Assembly: GCF_900101875.1 (NCBI RefSeq)
Contig: NZ_FNAI01000002.1
Span: 682,001 to 746,000, forward strand
Origin: Mucilaginibacter pineti
Lineage (GTDB): Bacteria > Bacteroidota > Bacteroidia > Sphingobacteriales > Sphingobacteriaceae
DNA length: 64,000 nt
Reading direction: 5' to 3'
The position numbers and the translations under genes were made by a program. A model generated the notes under the pieces. The model did no database searches. It was not told the DNA's origin and worked only from the letters and a program-made list of their open reading frames with translations. This document shows, one piece after another, positions 6,164-14,554 of this stretch; the first letter of the stretch is position 1, and each line of letters opens with the position of its first letter.

Positions 6164-8629
6164 ATGCTTAGCAACCACTACTCTATAACTAAAGTAAAGC
6201 AAATAATTAATGCCGATGGCAACATTGTAAAGGAATGCACCATCAGCACGCTTTTTACCGATAGCCGCCGTATAAGTAACGCCGCCAATGGTTTGTTTTT
6301 TGCCTTAAGCGGCAGGCGCAACGGGCACGAGTTTGTTGCCGAAGCCTATGCCGCCGGCATCCGCAATTTTGTGGTTGCGCACGGGCCGGAATTTAACCTG
6401 CCCGAAGCCAATTTTTTACGCGTTGCCGATCCACTGGCGGCTTTGCAGGCGTTGGCAGCTTATCACCGTAGCCAGTTTAATTTGCAGGTGATAGGCATAA
6501 CCGGCAGCAACGGCAAAACAATAGTTAAGGAGTGGCTGTACCAGTTATTGGCAGCCGATAAAAACATTGTGCGTAACCCTAAAAGCTATAATTCGCAAAT
6601 TGGTGTGCCGCTATCGGTATGGCAAATAAACGGCCGTAATGATCTGGGCATCTTCGAGGCCGGGATCTCGACCGTAAACGAAATGGATAAGCTGGAAGCC
6701 ATTATAAAGCCGCAGATAGGGGTGCTTACCCATATGGGCACAGCGCATGACGAGGGTTTTGATAATCCGCGGCAAAAACTGCTGGAAAAGCTGCAATTGT
6801 TCAGGAACAGTAAAAAGCTGATCTATAACTACGATCAGCTAATAGATTATAAAAAAGACATCCCCGTAAAAGACACCTTTACCTGGAGCCGCAAATTTAA
6901 CCAGGCCGATCTGTACGTTTTCAGCGAAACGGTGATCGCCAAAAACTATTACCTGCGGGCCAATTACCAAAAAAAGGAGATAGAGTGCCTGATTCCTTTT
7001 TCTGATCAGGCGTCTATAGAAAACGCCATTACCTGCTGGGCTACCATGCTGGCGCTGGGTTATAGTGCCGTTGAGGCCGATAAGCGGATAGAACGGCTTA
7101 CCCCCGTAAGCATGCGCCTGGAACTAAAAACCGGGGTAAACGAATGCTCGGTTATTGACGACTCTTATAACTCCGATCTGCAATCGCTGGAGATAGCGCT
7201 GAATTTTTTAAATCAGCAAAATCAGCATCAGAAAAAAACGCTGATCCTGTCAGATATTTTTCAGTCGGGCTTGCAGCAGGATGTATTGTACCGTCAGGTG
7301 GCCGATATGGTTGCCTCAAAAAATGTCGACAAGTTTATTGGGGTAGGGGAAGCTTTGCTGGCGCATCAGCAATATTTTAAGGTGGCCGAGCAGTACTTTT
7401 TTACCGATACGGCAACTATGCTGCAACAGCTAAAGCAGCTTAATTTTAAAGAAGAAACCATCCTGATCAAAGGTTCACGCAGTTTTGAGTTCGAGCGGAT
7501 CAGCAAGGCGCTGGCACAAAAGGCGCATGAAACGGTAATGGAGATTAACCTCAATACGCTGTTAAATAACCTCAACTTTTATAAATCAAAACTAAAGCCG
7601 GGCGTAAAAGTTATGGCCATGGTAAAGGCATTTAGCTATGGCAGCGGCACCTTTGAAGTAGCCAATATGCTGCAATACAACAAGGTTGATTACCTGGCGG
7701 TGGCTTATATTGATGAAGGAGTTGCCCTGCGGCAGGCGGGTATTAACCTGCCCATCATGATCCTTAATTCCGAAGCATCGGCGTTTGATAAACTAACCGA
7801 GTATAAGCTGGAACCGGTGATCTACAGTTTTGGCTTGCTGGACGATTTTGTGAGTTATACGCAGGATAGGGGCATTGCCAATTATCCTGTACACCTTAAA
7901 ATTGATACCGGGATGCACCGCCTGGGGTTTGAGAATTATGAGATAGAAACCCTTTGCGATATGCTGGAAGAAAACAGGTACGTGCGTATCCAGTCCGTTT
8001 TTTCACACCTGGCTGCAAGCGAGGCCAAAAAGCATGATGAATTTACCAAAACACAGATAAAGCGCTTCGAAAAAGCAGCAAAAGAGATAGAAAAAACACT
8101 GGGTTATAAAGTGATCAAACACTTGTGTAATACGGCGGGCATTATCCGCTGGCCGGCAGCACAATATGACATGGTGCGGCTGGGGATTGGTTTGTATGGC
8201 ATCGATTCGGCGGTGCCGATTACCGAAAACGCGCTGCAGCCCATTGCCAGTTTAAAAACCAGTGTAGCCCAGGTTAAAAAAATCAGCGCTGGCGATACCA
8301 TAAGTTATAGCCGAAGCGGCAAGTTATCGAAAGATGGTAAGATAGCTACCGTACGTATTGGCTATGCCGATGGCTACCTGCGCGCCTTTGGTAACGGTAT
8401 TGGCAAAATGTTAATAAAAGGAACCCTGGTACCAACCGTGGGCAACATTACCATGGATATGTGCATGCTTGACATAAGCGGACTTGATGTACGCGAAGGC
8501 GACGAAGTAATAGTTTTTGACGAGCAGCACCAGCGCATTGAAGAACTGGCAGCACAAATTGGTACTATCCCCTATGAAATATTAACTAATATTTCGCAAA
8601 GGGTAAAAAGGGTGTATTTTTATGAGTAG
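6164..8629 (+). CDS. murF-alr: Fused MurF-alanine racemase
   Basis: This 821-residue protein joins two cell-wall enzymes. Residues about 1-450 are MurF, the cytoplasmic ligase adding D-Ala-D-Ala to UDP-MurNAc-tripeptide; the ATP loop GSNGKT is at 114-119, and central and C-terminal Mur ligase motifs follow (AITCWATMLALGYS; VIDDSYNSD). Residues about 455-821 are a complete fold-type III alanine racemase: PLP lysine K488 in MVKAFSYGSG and catalytic Tyr734 in GYADGY. The fusion couples D-alanine supply to the step consuming it (D-Ala-D-Ala ligase still lies between). This architecture is known in Bacteroidota. A degenerate -7 element ending TTCG lies 4 nt before the ATG. Confidence 0.95.
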   Translation: MLSNHYSITKVKQIINADGNIVKECTISTLFTDSRRISNAANGLFFALSGRRNGHEFVAEAYAAGIRNFVVAHGPEFNLPEANFLRVADPLAALQALAAYHRSQFNLQVIGITGSNGKTIVKEWLYQLLAADKNIVRNPKSYNSQIGVPLSVWQINGRNDLGIFEAGISTVNEMDKLEAIIKPQIGVLTHMGTAHDEGFDNPRQKLLEKLQLFRNSKKLIYNYDQLIDYKKDIPVKDTFTWSRKFNQADLYVFSETVIAKNYYLRANYQKKEIECLIPFSDQASIENAITCWATMLALGYSAVEADKRIERLTPVSMRLELKTGVNECSVIDDSYNSDLQSLEIALNFLNQQNQHQKKTLILSDIFQSGLQQDVLYRQVADMVASKNVDKFIGVGEALLAHQQYFKVAEQYFFTDTATMLQQLKQLNFKEETILIKGSRSFEFERISKALAQKAHETVMEINLNTLLNNLNFYKSKLKPGVKVMAMVKAFSYGSGTFEVANMLQYNKVDYLAVAYIDEGVALRQAGINLPIMILNSEASAFDKLTEYKLEPVIYSFGLLDDFVSYTQDRGIANYPVHLKIDTGMHRLGFENYEIETLCDMLEENRYVRIQSVFSHLAASEAKKHDEFTKTQIKRFEKAAKEIEKTLGYKVIKHLCNTAGIIRWPAAQYDMVRLGIGLYGIDSAVPITENALQPIASLKTSVAQVKKISAGDTISYSRSGKLSKDGKIATVRIGYADGYLRAFGNGIGKMLIKGTLVPTVGNITMDMCMLDISGLDVREGDEVIVFDEQHQRIEELAAQIGTIPYEILTNISQRVKRVYFYE

Positions 8630-8786
8630 ATGTTATATGGCTAAAAACGCCAAACATATCATCGCTCTCCGAATAAACTAAAAGTTATTCATCTTAAAGA
8701 CATTTAAACTAATGGGCAATAATAAATAGTGTTTATGGGTTATTAAAGGGTAATTTACCTGTTTACCGTTGCTAAACGTTTTTATT

Positions 8787-8957
8787 ATGTCGAATATTAA
8801 CAGTCATGCCCACCGGGATATTCATTGCCCATCGTGTTCAACAGTGTCGCATCACCGGATACCGAGAGGCGAAATTATAAAAGTGATTTTCTTTTGGCTG
8901 CCGCTTCACAGGTATATGTGCTACAACTGCATGAGCAAATTTTATGTAAGAAGTTAA
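8787..8957 (+). CDS. Small CPxC/CxxC zinc-ribbon protein
   Basis: The 56-residue protein has two cysteine knuckles, CPSC at about 14-17 and CYNC at about 45-48, plus several His near the first pair. The spacing is that of a minimal zinc ribbon. The segment between them (VIFFWLPLHRYMCYNC) is basic and hydrophobic. The function is not known; such mini-ribbons may bind nucleic acid or serve as folding modules. The ATG at 8787 was chosen over a TTG 18 nt upstream. It stands alone between murF-alr and the DUF502 gene, with about 157 bp before it in which I see no clear signal. Confidence 0.6.
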   Translation: MSNINSHAHRDIHCPSCSTVSHHRIPRGEIIKVIFFWLPLHRYMCYNCMSKFYVRS

Positions 8958-9082
8958 GCCAGCATTATAACTCCAATGCGCTATTTTGGGATTGCTTTTC
9001 CAGCGGATAGGGGCACCTTTTACTTTTATTTCCGTCCTGATTTAAAAGAGTGTACTTTTACCCATAGAAATTTTCGTTGTCA

Positions 9083-9676
9083 ATGAACAGGTTTGCAGGA
9101 GCTTTATTCAGGTATTTTATAAAGGGGATGTTGGTGGTGATACCTATTGGCGCGGCCATTTTCCTGATGTACTGGGCGGTTTCTACTGTTGATAAAGCCC
9201 TGAACCTGAGTGATGTGCTTTGGGTTGATAAAAATGGAAAGCACCTTTATATTCCGGGCCTTGGTATCCTGAATGTGATTGTGGTAATCATGATAGTGGG
9301 GATACTGGTTACCACTGTAGTTACCGAACCTATTAAGCGTTGGTTTAAACGCTGGTTTAACCGCCTGCCCATTTTTGCGTTCCTGTATTCATCTATAAAA
9401 GACCTTACCGAAGCATTTGTGGGCGAAGAAAAGAAATTCAATGAGCCTGTATTGGTTGAGGTAAACGAATTTGGGATGAAAAAAATAGGCTTCCTGGTAC
9501 AAAAGGATTTGGCTATGCTCAATTTACCCGGCGAGGTTGCTGTATATTTCCCTTATTCCTATTCATTTGCCGGGCAGGTGATAATTATTGATGCCAGCAA
9601 AGTAAAACCCATCGACAAGAGCGCTGCCGACGTAATGAAGTTTGTAATATCGGGCGGCGTTAGCGGGTTAGAATAA
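9083..9676 (+). CDS. DUF502 family membrane protein
   Basis: The 197-residue protein has two N-terminal membrane spans (about 12-35, MLVVIPIGAAIFLMYWAV, and 58-82, GILNVIVVIMIVGILVTTVV) followed by a soluble domain carrying the family motifs RLPIFAFLYSSIKDLTEAF and VYFPYSYSFAGQVIII. DUF502 proteins are widespread inner-membrane proteins of undefined function. The ATG at 9083 is preferred to the TTG at 9077; a degenerate -7 element (TTTTCG) lies about 6 nt upstream. Confidence 0.85.
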   Translation: MNRFAGALFRYFIKGMLVVIPIGAAIFLMYWAVSTVDKALNLSDVLWVDKNGKHLYIPGLGILNVIVVIMIVGILVTTVVTEPIKRWFKRWFNRLPIFAFLYSSIKDLTEAFVGEEKKFNEPVLVEVNEFGMKKIGFLVQKDLAMLNLPGEVAVYFPYSYSFAGQVIIIDASKVKPIDKSAADVMKFVISGGVSGLE

Positions 9677-9686
9677 AACATAAAAC

Positions 9687-9762
9687 GTAGAGACGCAATA
9701 TTTTGCGTCTCCCTCATGCAGATTAACTATGCAGGGTATAAGACGCAAATACGCGCCTCTAC
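9687..9762. repeat. Intergenic palindromic repeat (GTAGAGACGC type)
   Basis: GTAGAGACGC at 9687-9696 is echoed inverted as GCGCCTCTAC at 9753-9762, with inner inverted pieces AGACGCAA/TTGCGTCT and ATGCA/TGCAT-like. It lies between the convergent DUF502 and MFS genes, so it may serve as a bidirectional terminator, but its sequence looks like a dispersed repeat. Confidence 0.6.
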
Positions 9763-9778
9763 ATAAAAAGGTTCTACA

Positions 9779-11062
9779 TTAAAATGCGCGGTCTGGCAAG
9801 TTCGAATCTCCCGGCTCAACAACCTTTTTGTCTTTGATCAACGATCCTTTTTTAAAGCTCTTTATCGCCATAAACATACTGACGAGCATTATTGCTGCGG
9901 CCAATATATAAGGCGCACCGGGGAAATAACTATGCGTATTACGATGCGTGAACAGGTGAAATACCGAACTCATTAACAGCGGGCCTATAATCACGGCCAA
10001 ACTTGTTAAACTGGCCAGCGAACCCTGCAATTCGCCCTGCTCCTTGGGCGATACGGTTCCGGTGATCAACCCCTGCAAAGCCGGACCGGAAATACCACCC
10101 AAACAATACGGGATCATATACAAATACATCATCCAACCGTGGTTTACAAAGGCAATAAGTGTTAAGCCTATGGCGTAAAAAAGCAGACCGGCTACAATGT
10201 TTTTCTCTTGCCCGTATTTAGGTATAGTTATGCGGATCAGCCCGCCCTGTATGGCTACCAATACCACGCCTATAAAAATGCCCAGGCTGCTGATGCTGCT
10301 CAATGTCCAGTTAAATTTTTCTATCAGGAAAAAGGATAGTACATATTCTACTGCCTTTTGGGCCACGTAAACCAAGCCAAACACACCTACCAAACCTGCT
10401 AAGGCGGGATATTTCCCGAGGTTTTTTAGAGAGCTGATAGGGTTTGCCTTTTTCCACTCAAAAGGGCGGCGGTTTTCTGGTGCCAGCGATTCGGGTAGTA
10501 CAAAGAAGCCGTAAATGGCGTTTATTAGCGCGAATGCCGCTGCGGCCATAAAGGGAAATTTTACGTTAAGATCGCCAAGGTAGCCGCCTATGCCTATCCC
10601 AATAATAAAACCCAGGCCCGATGCCACACCAATCAGCCCGAAGTTTGCGGCCCTGTTATCGCCGGTGCTTACATCGGCAATATAGGCTGTAGCTGTGGAC
10701 GTGCTTGCGCCGGTAATACCGGCTATTATGCGGCCCACAAAAAGCCAGCCCACAGTAGGGGCAAAGGCCATAAATATATAATCGATACCAAAACCAAAAA
10801 GCGAAGTAAGCAATACTGGTCGCCGGCCGTACCTGTCGCTAAGGTTACCCACTACGGATGAAAACAGGAACTGCATAGATGCGTAGGTAAAAGTAAGGTA
10901 ACCGCTGTATTGGGTAGCGGTACTTACGTCAACTCCCGCCAGGGTTTGCAGCAGCTTTGGCATTACGGGAATAATTACGCCCAGGCCCAGCACATCAATA
11001 AAAAGGGTTACAAATATAAAACCCAGCGCGGCCGAGTGCTTTTTTTTAGGCGTATCGTTCAT
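9779..11062 (-). CDS. MFS exporter, TCR/Tet family, copy 2
   Basis: The 427-residue protein has 12 predicted membrane helices. The MFS motif A (GNLSDRYGRRPVLL) sits in loop 2-3, and motif C-like GFIIGIGIGGYLG lies in helix 5, typical of drug:H+ antiporters of the TetA(C)-like group. Annotation as tetracycline resistance would be over-specific: many Bacteroidota carry such exporters with unknown substrate. It lies 71 bp after a close paralogue on the same strand, indicating tandem duplication and probable cotranscription. Confidence 0.88.
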   Translation of the reverse strand: MNDTPKKKHSAALGFIFVTLFIDVLGLGVIIPVMPKLLQTLAGVDVSTATQYSGYLTFTYASMQFLFSSVVGNLSDRYGRRPVLLTSLFGFGIDYIFMAFAPTVGWLFVGRIIAGITGASTSTATAYIADVSTGDNRAANFGLIGVASGLGFIIGIGIGGYLGDLNVKFPFMAAAAFALINAIYGFFVLPESLAPENRRPFEWKKANPISSLKNLGKYPALAGLVGVFGLVYVAQKAVEYVLSFFLIEKFNWTLSSISSLGIFIGVVLVAIQGGLIRITIPKYGQEKNIVAGLLFYAIGLTLIAFVNHGWMMYLYMIPYCLGGISGPALQGLITGTVSPKEQGELQGSLASLTSLAVIIGPLLMSSVFHLFTHRNTHSYFPGAPYILAAAIMLVSMFMAIKSFKKGSLIKDKKVVEPGDSNLPDRAF

Positions 11063-11133
11063 TAAATGGTTAAGCGTTATTTATAATAAAAAGTTTTAAG
11101 GCGGATATAATAAATCAGTTACATAAACTTAAT

Positions 11134-12375
11134 TTATTTCGCAGATGTAAGATTTTTGCCTTTTTTAAAACTTCTGATGGCCAGTAGTGCCGCCATAAGC
11201 ATCAATATAGCACCTAAGATGAATGGTGCTCCGGGCAAATAAATGTGGTTTTTGGAATTTGTAAAAAAGTAAAACAAAGATGTCATTATCCAGGGGCCAA
11301 AAATTGAGCTGAGACTCATTAAGCTTGTGAGGCCGCCCTGAAGTTCACCCTGCTCATTAGCAGGTACCTGGTTGGTCATTAAGCCTTGCAAAGCCGGACC
11401 AGCAATTCCGCCCAGTGCATAAGGTACCATAAATGCAAACATCATCCATGTTTGATTTGCAAAAGCAAATAATATAAGTCCGATGCTGTAAAGTAACAGA
11501 CCCATCCAGATGCTGCGTTCCAAACCGAATTTGGGCAAGGTTATTCTTATCAATAGTCCTTGAACAATGGCTATCATTAGCCCAATAAAAGCCAATGAAC
11601 TACCAACTAAAAACTCGTTCCAGTTAAATTTCAGGATGGTATAAAATGTCCATACGCTTTGTACCGATTGAACCGCAAGGTATACGAGAAACAAAGACAC
11701 GGCTAAGCCAATTACAGACGGATATTTTTTTAATTGTAATAGCGATCCCAGTGGGTTTGCCCTCTTTAATTCAAAAGGACGGCGGTGATCCACTGAGAGT
11801 GATTCGGGCAGGATAAAATAGCCGTAAGCCGCGTTTAATAAAGCTAATCCTGCCGCGGCAAAAAATGGATAATGTGTATTCCATTGGCCCAACACCCCGC
11901 CCAAGAAAGGGCCGATAATAAAGCCTATTCCAAATGCCACGCCAATCATTCCAAAGTTTTGTGCACGTTTCTCGGGCGCGCTGATATCGGCAATGTAGGC
12001 AGATGCCGTGGTGAAGCTTGCACCGGTGATGCCCGCTATAACACGGCCAACAAACAACCAGCCTATAGATGGGGCAAAAGCAAGGAAAAGATAATCTATG
12101 CCGAAACCTAATAGCGAACTTAACAATATCGGCCGACGGCCATATTTATCGCTAAGATTGCCAATTACCGGCGAAAATAGGAATTGCATTACCGAATATG
12201 CCAATAACATTAACCCCGAATAGAGCGATGCCTCCCGAAGTGTACCATGTATGAGGCCCTTTATCAGGTCGGGCATTACGGGTATAATTATACCAAAGCC
12301 AATAACATCTATCAGCATCGTTACAAAAATAAAGCCTAATGCAGCCTGTGGTTTAAGTTTGGCAGGTTGATCCAT
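11134..12375 (-). CDS. MFS exporter, TCR/Tet family, copy 1
   Basis: The 413-residue, 12-helix transporter is closely similar along its length to the next gene (shared GFIFVTM/LFIDV, IPVMP, GNLSDKYGRRPILL, ALGGIAGPALQGL, NEQGELQG). Motif A is intact. It is the first gene of the two-exporter unit and faces away from the thioredoxin-fold pair across a 90-bp promoter region. The substrate is unknown. The paralogues differ in short tails and in the central loop. Confidence 0.88.
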   Translation of the reverse strand: MDQPAKLKPQAALGFIFVTMLIDVIGFGIIIPVMPDLIKGLIHGTLREASLYSGLMLLAYSVMQFLFSPVIGNLSDKYGRRPILLSSLLGFGIDYLFLAFAPSIGWLFVGRVIAGITGASFTTASAYIADISAPEKRAQNFGMIGVAFGIGFIIGPFLGGVLGQWNTHYPFFAAAGLALLNAAYGYFILPESLSVDHRRPFELKRANPLGSLLQLKKYPSVIGLAVSLFLVYLAVQSVQSVWTFYTILKFNWNEFLVGSSLAFIGLMIAIVQGLLIRITLPKFGLERSIWMGLLLYSIGLILFAFANQTWMMFAFMVPYALGGIAGPALQGLMTNQVPANEQGELQGGLTSLMSLSSIFGPWIMTSLFYFFTNSKNHIYLPGAPFILGAILMLMAALLAIRSFKKGKNLTSAK

Positions 12376-12415
12376 AGTGCAAAGTAAAATTATTAACCTT
12401 AAATATTAAAAATAT

Positions 12416-12465
12416 TTGTATTTATAGTATCTTGTACTTAATTTAACTAAAATTTTAGTTGCCTA
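12416..12465 (+). promoter_or_regulatory. Promoter/operator shared by the duplicated thioredoxin genes
   Basis: Upstream of the 12466 gene lies an AT-rich block with TATTTG, a TATCTTG resembling the Bacteroidota -7 box, and the perfect palindrome AACTAAAATTTTAGTT 7 nt before the ATG. Nearly the same order, ending in a palindrome with identical 7-bp arms, precedes the paralogue at 14555. Retention of the arms suggests an operator or a hairpin in the 5' UTR; function is inferred. Confidence 0.5.
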
Positions 12466-14415
12466 ATGAAAAATCACAAAATCCTGTTGCTGTTGCCGGC
12501 GTTGCTGGCCATGCAAACCGCTTTCGCGCAAAGCAGCCACCTCACATTATCTGATAATTATCCTGCCGCTGCAGAAAAAATAAAACTTAAGTACGATACC
12601 GTGGGCACACCATTGGGTGGCAAAAAGGACATTAGCGCACAGGTTTATTTTCTCGATGGAAAGGAAAACCCGGCTGCAGATGTTACCCTGAAACAACAAG
12701 GTGCCGTGCTTACAGGCGATTTTACCGTGCCTGCCACTGCGAAGGCCTTTTTTGTAAAGGTTTTCAGTGGGGATGATGTTGATAGTAATAACGAAAATGG
12801 CTATATTTTTTATGTTTATAAAGATCAAAAGCCTGTTCCTAATGCTTACGAGGCCAAAGCTTATATCTTGGCGAGCGGCGTAGGTACCAACCTTGCCAAA
12901 ATAAAAACCGTTACAGATCCGGCATTCGACCTGTTCAAACAGGAAGAAGAGGTATATCCGCAGGGCGAAAAACTGTACCGCCTTAATTATTACTATATGT
13001 TATCAAGTAAAAAAGATGCAGCTACGGTGGCAATGTTTGATAACAAGGTAAGAGCGCTTGCAAAAAGCGATAATGAAAAAGACCTGGTGCTGGCCATAAA
13101 CATGCTCGCCTGGCGTAAAAATAAAAAAGATGCCGATTCATTGCTGGCTGTGATAAAAACACGTTTCCCTAAGGGCGAGTCTGCACAAAGCGACGATGAA
13201 ATGGCAATTTACAGGGAAAGCGACCTTGGGAAAAAAGATTCGCTTTACAAGGCCTTAATTGTAAAATATCCGGCCTTGGCTAATGATAAAAGCTCACTGC
13301 TTGATTATGTAAGGGTACAAATAGCATCTGGTTTTTTAGAAAAAGGTAATACTGCCGCTTTTAACACTTATCTGCCATTGATAAAAAACAAATCAACCCT
13401 GGCTTATAATTTTAACAATGCCGCTTATGAACTGGCTAAGAAAGGTGAGAGTTTGGATGTGGCCGAAAACATGTCGAAACAATCGTTAGATATAGTTTCT
13501 GAAAATATAAAAAAGCCGGTTGGCGCTGCATTTAGCTCACCAAAATCATCAGCAAAAAACAGCCAAAGTGCTTATGATACGTATGCCGATACTTACGCGT
13601 TTATATTATACAAACAAAAGAAGTATGCCGAAGCGTACAAATATGCAAAACCATTGTTTCCCCGTTTTAAGGACGAGGCCGAAACCGCCGAGCATTATGT
13701 ACTTATTCTGAACGCGCTTGGTAAATATGCCGATGCAAAACCCATTACAGAAGATTTGATAAAAGCCGGTAAAGAATCGCCGGTTTTGGTTGACGAATTA
13801 AAAAAGACCTACGTTGGCACCAACGGTAACGAAACAGGCTATGAACCATACCTGGCCAATCTAATGCAGATTTCCAAAGCCAAAAAGCGCGAAGAACTAA
13901 CCAAACAAATGATAAACGAGCCTGCGGTGGCCTTTGCATTAAAAGATTTCGACGGTAATTCTGTTTCATTAGAGGGCCTTAAGGGTAAAACTGTAATTGT
14001 TGACTTTTGGGCTACCTGGTGCGGCCCTTGTAAAGCATCATTCCCGGGTATGCAACTGGCCGTAAATAAATACAAGGACGATCCCGAAGTGAAATTCCTG
14101 TTTGTGGATACATGGGAAAACGGCGATAATTTTGCAGATGGTGTTAAAAAGTTTATTGCCGATAATAAATATACCTTCCATGTACTGTTTGATGAAAAAG
14201 GTACCGATGGCAGGCAATCAAAAGTGGTATCGCAATTTGGCGTTACCGGCATCCCAACCAAATTTATCCTCGATAAAAACGGAAATATAAGGTTTAAGGT
14301 AGTAGGCTACAGCGGCTCAACCAACGGCGTATTTAACGAAGTTAGCACCATGATAGATCTGCTTAAAGACCCAACTGCTACCACTGCGGTAGCAGCAACA
14401 GAGGGCAAAAAATAA
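12466..14415 (+). CDS. Secreted thioredoxin-fold (TlpA/ResA-like) protein, copy 1
   Basis: The 649-residue protein has a Sec signal peptide (cleavage about residue 21, AFA-QS). An N-terminal beta-sandwich-like domain (about 25-130) is followed by a long helical, TPR-like middle region (about 135-470). A C-terminal TlpA/ResA-type thioredoxin domain (about 490-640) has the active site WCGPC with C519 and C522, and the cis-Pro segment GVTGIPTKF. The domain reduces disulfides in the periplasm, for example in apocytochromes. It is followed by a paralogue 139 bp downstream on the same strand, with a hairpin terminator between, so each copy has its own promoter. Confidence 0.88.
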   Translation: MKNHKILLLLPALLAMQTAFAQSSHLTLSDNYPAAAEKIKLKYDTVGTPLGGKKDISAQVYFLDGKENPAADVTLKQQGAVLTGDFTVPATAKAFFVKVFSGDDVDSNNENGYIFYVYKDQKPVPNAYEAKAYILASGVGTNLAKIKTVTDPAFDLFKQEEEVYPQGEKLYRLNYYYMLSSKKDAATVAMFDNKVRALAKSDNEKDLVLAINMLAWRKNKKDADSLLAVIKTRFPKGESAQSDDEMAIYRESDLGKKDSLYKALIVKYPALANDKSSLLDYVRVQIASGFLEKGNTAAFNTYLPLIKNKSTLAYNFNNAAYELAKKGESLDVAENMSKQSLDIVSENIKKPVGAAFSSPKSSAKNSQSAYDTYADTYAFILYKQKKYAEAYKYAKPLFPRFKDEAETAEHYVLILNALGKYADAKPITEDLIKAGKESPVLVDELKKTYVGTNGNETGYEPYLANLMQISKAKKREELTKQMINEPAVAFALKDFDGNSVSLEGLKGKTVIVDFWATWCGPCKASFPGMQLAVNKYKDDPEVKFLFVDTWENGDNFADGVKKFIADNKYTFHVLFDEKGTDGRQSKVVSQFGVTGIPTKFILDKNGNIRFKVVGYSGSTNGVFNEVSTMIDLLKDPTATTAVAATEGKK

Positions 14416-14435
14416 TATCAACCAATTATAAAAAC

Positions 14436-14469
14436 AAAAAATGCCGCCCGAAAGGAGTGGCATTTTTTT
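14436..14469 (+). terminator. Terminator between the two thioredoxin-fold genes
   Basis: AAAAAATGCC at 14436-14445 pairs with GGCATTTTTT at 14459-14468, followed by T. It is a good rho-independent terminator located 20 nt after the first copy's stop codon. Confidence 0.8.
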
Positions 14470-14502
14470 GTTTATGGAAAGTGATGAGTTTATTTATTAA
14501 AA

Positions 14503-14554
14503 TATTTGAATTTATAATATTTGTTACCTATATTAACTAAAAATTTAGTTATCG
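14503..14554 (+). promoter_or_regulatory. Duplicated promoter/operator of thioredoxin copy 2
   Basis: The block repeats the arrangement before copy 1: AAATATTTGAATTTATA, a TATTTGTTACC -7-like stretch, then AACTAAA-AA-TTTAGTT about 5 nt before the ATG. The 7-bp palindrome arms equal those before copy 1 while the 2-nt spacer differs (AA versus AT). Confidence 0.5.

Noticed and set aside
9779..12375. Acquired tetracycline-resistance determinant
   Set aside because: The exporters have the TCR/Tet motifs but chromosomal tandem copies without a mobile context or TetR; the substrate cannot be assigned.
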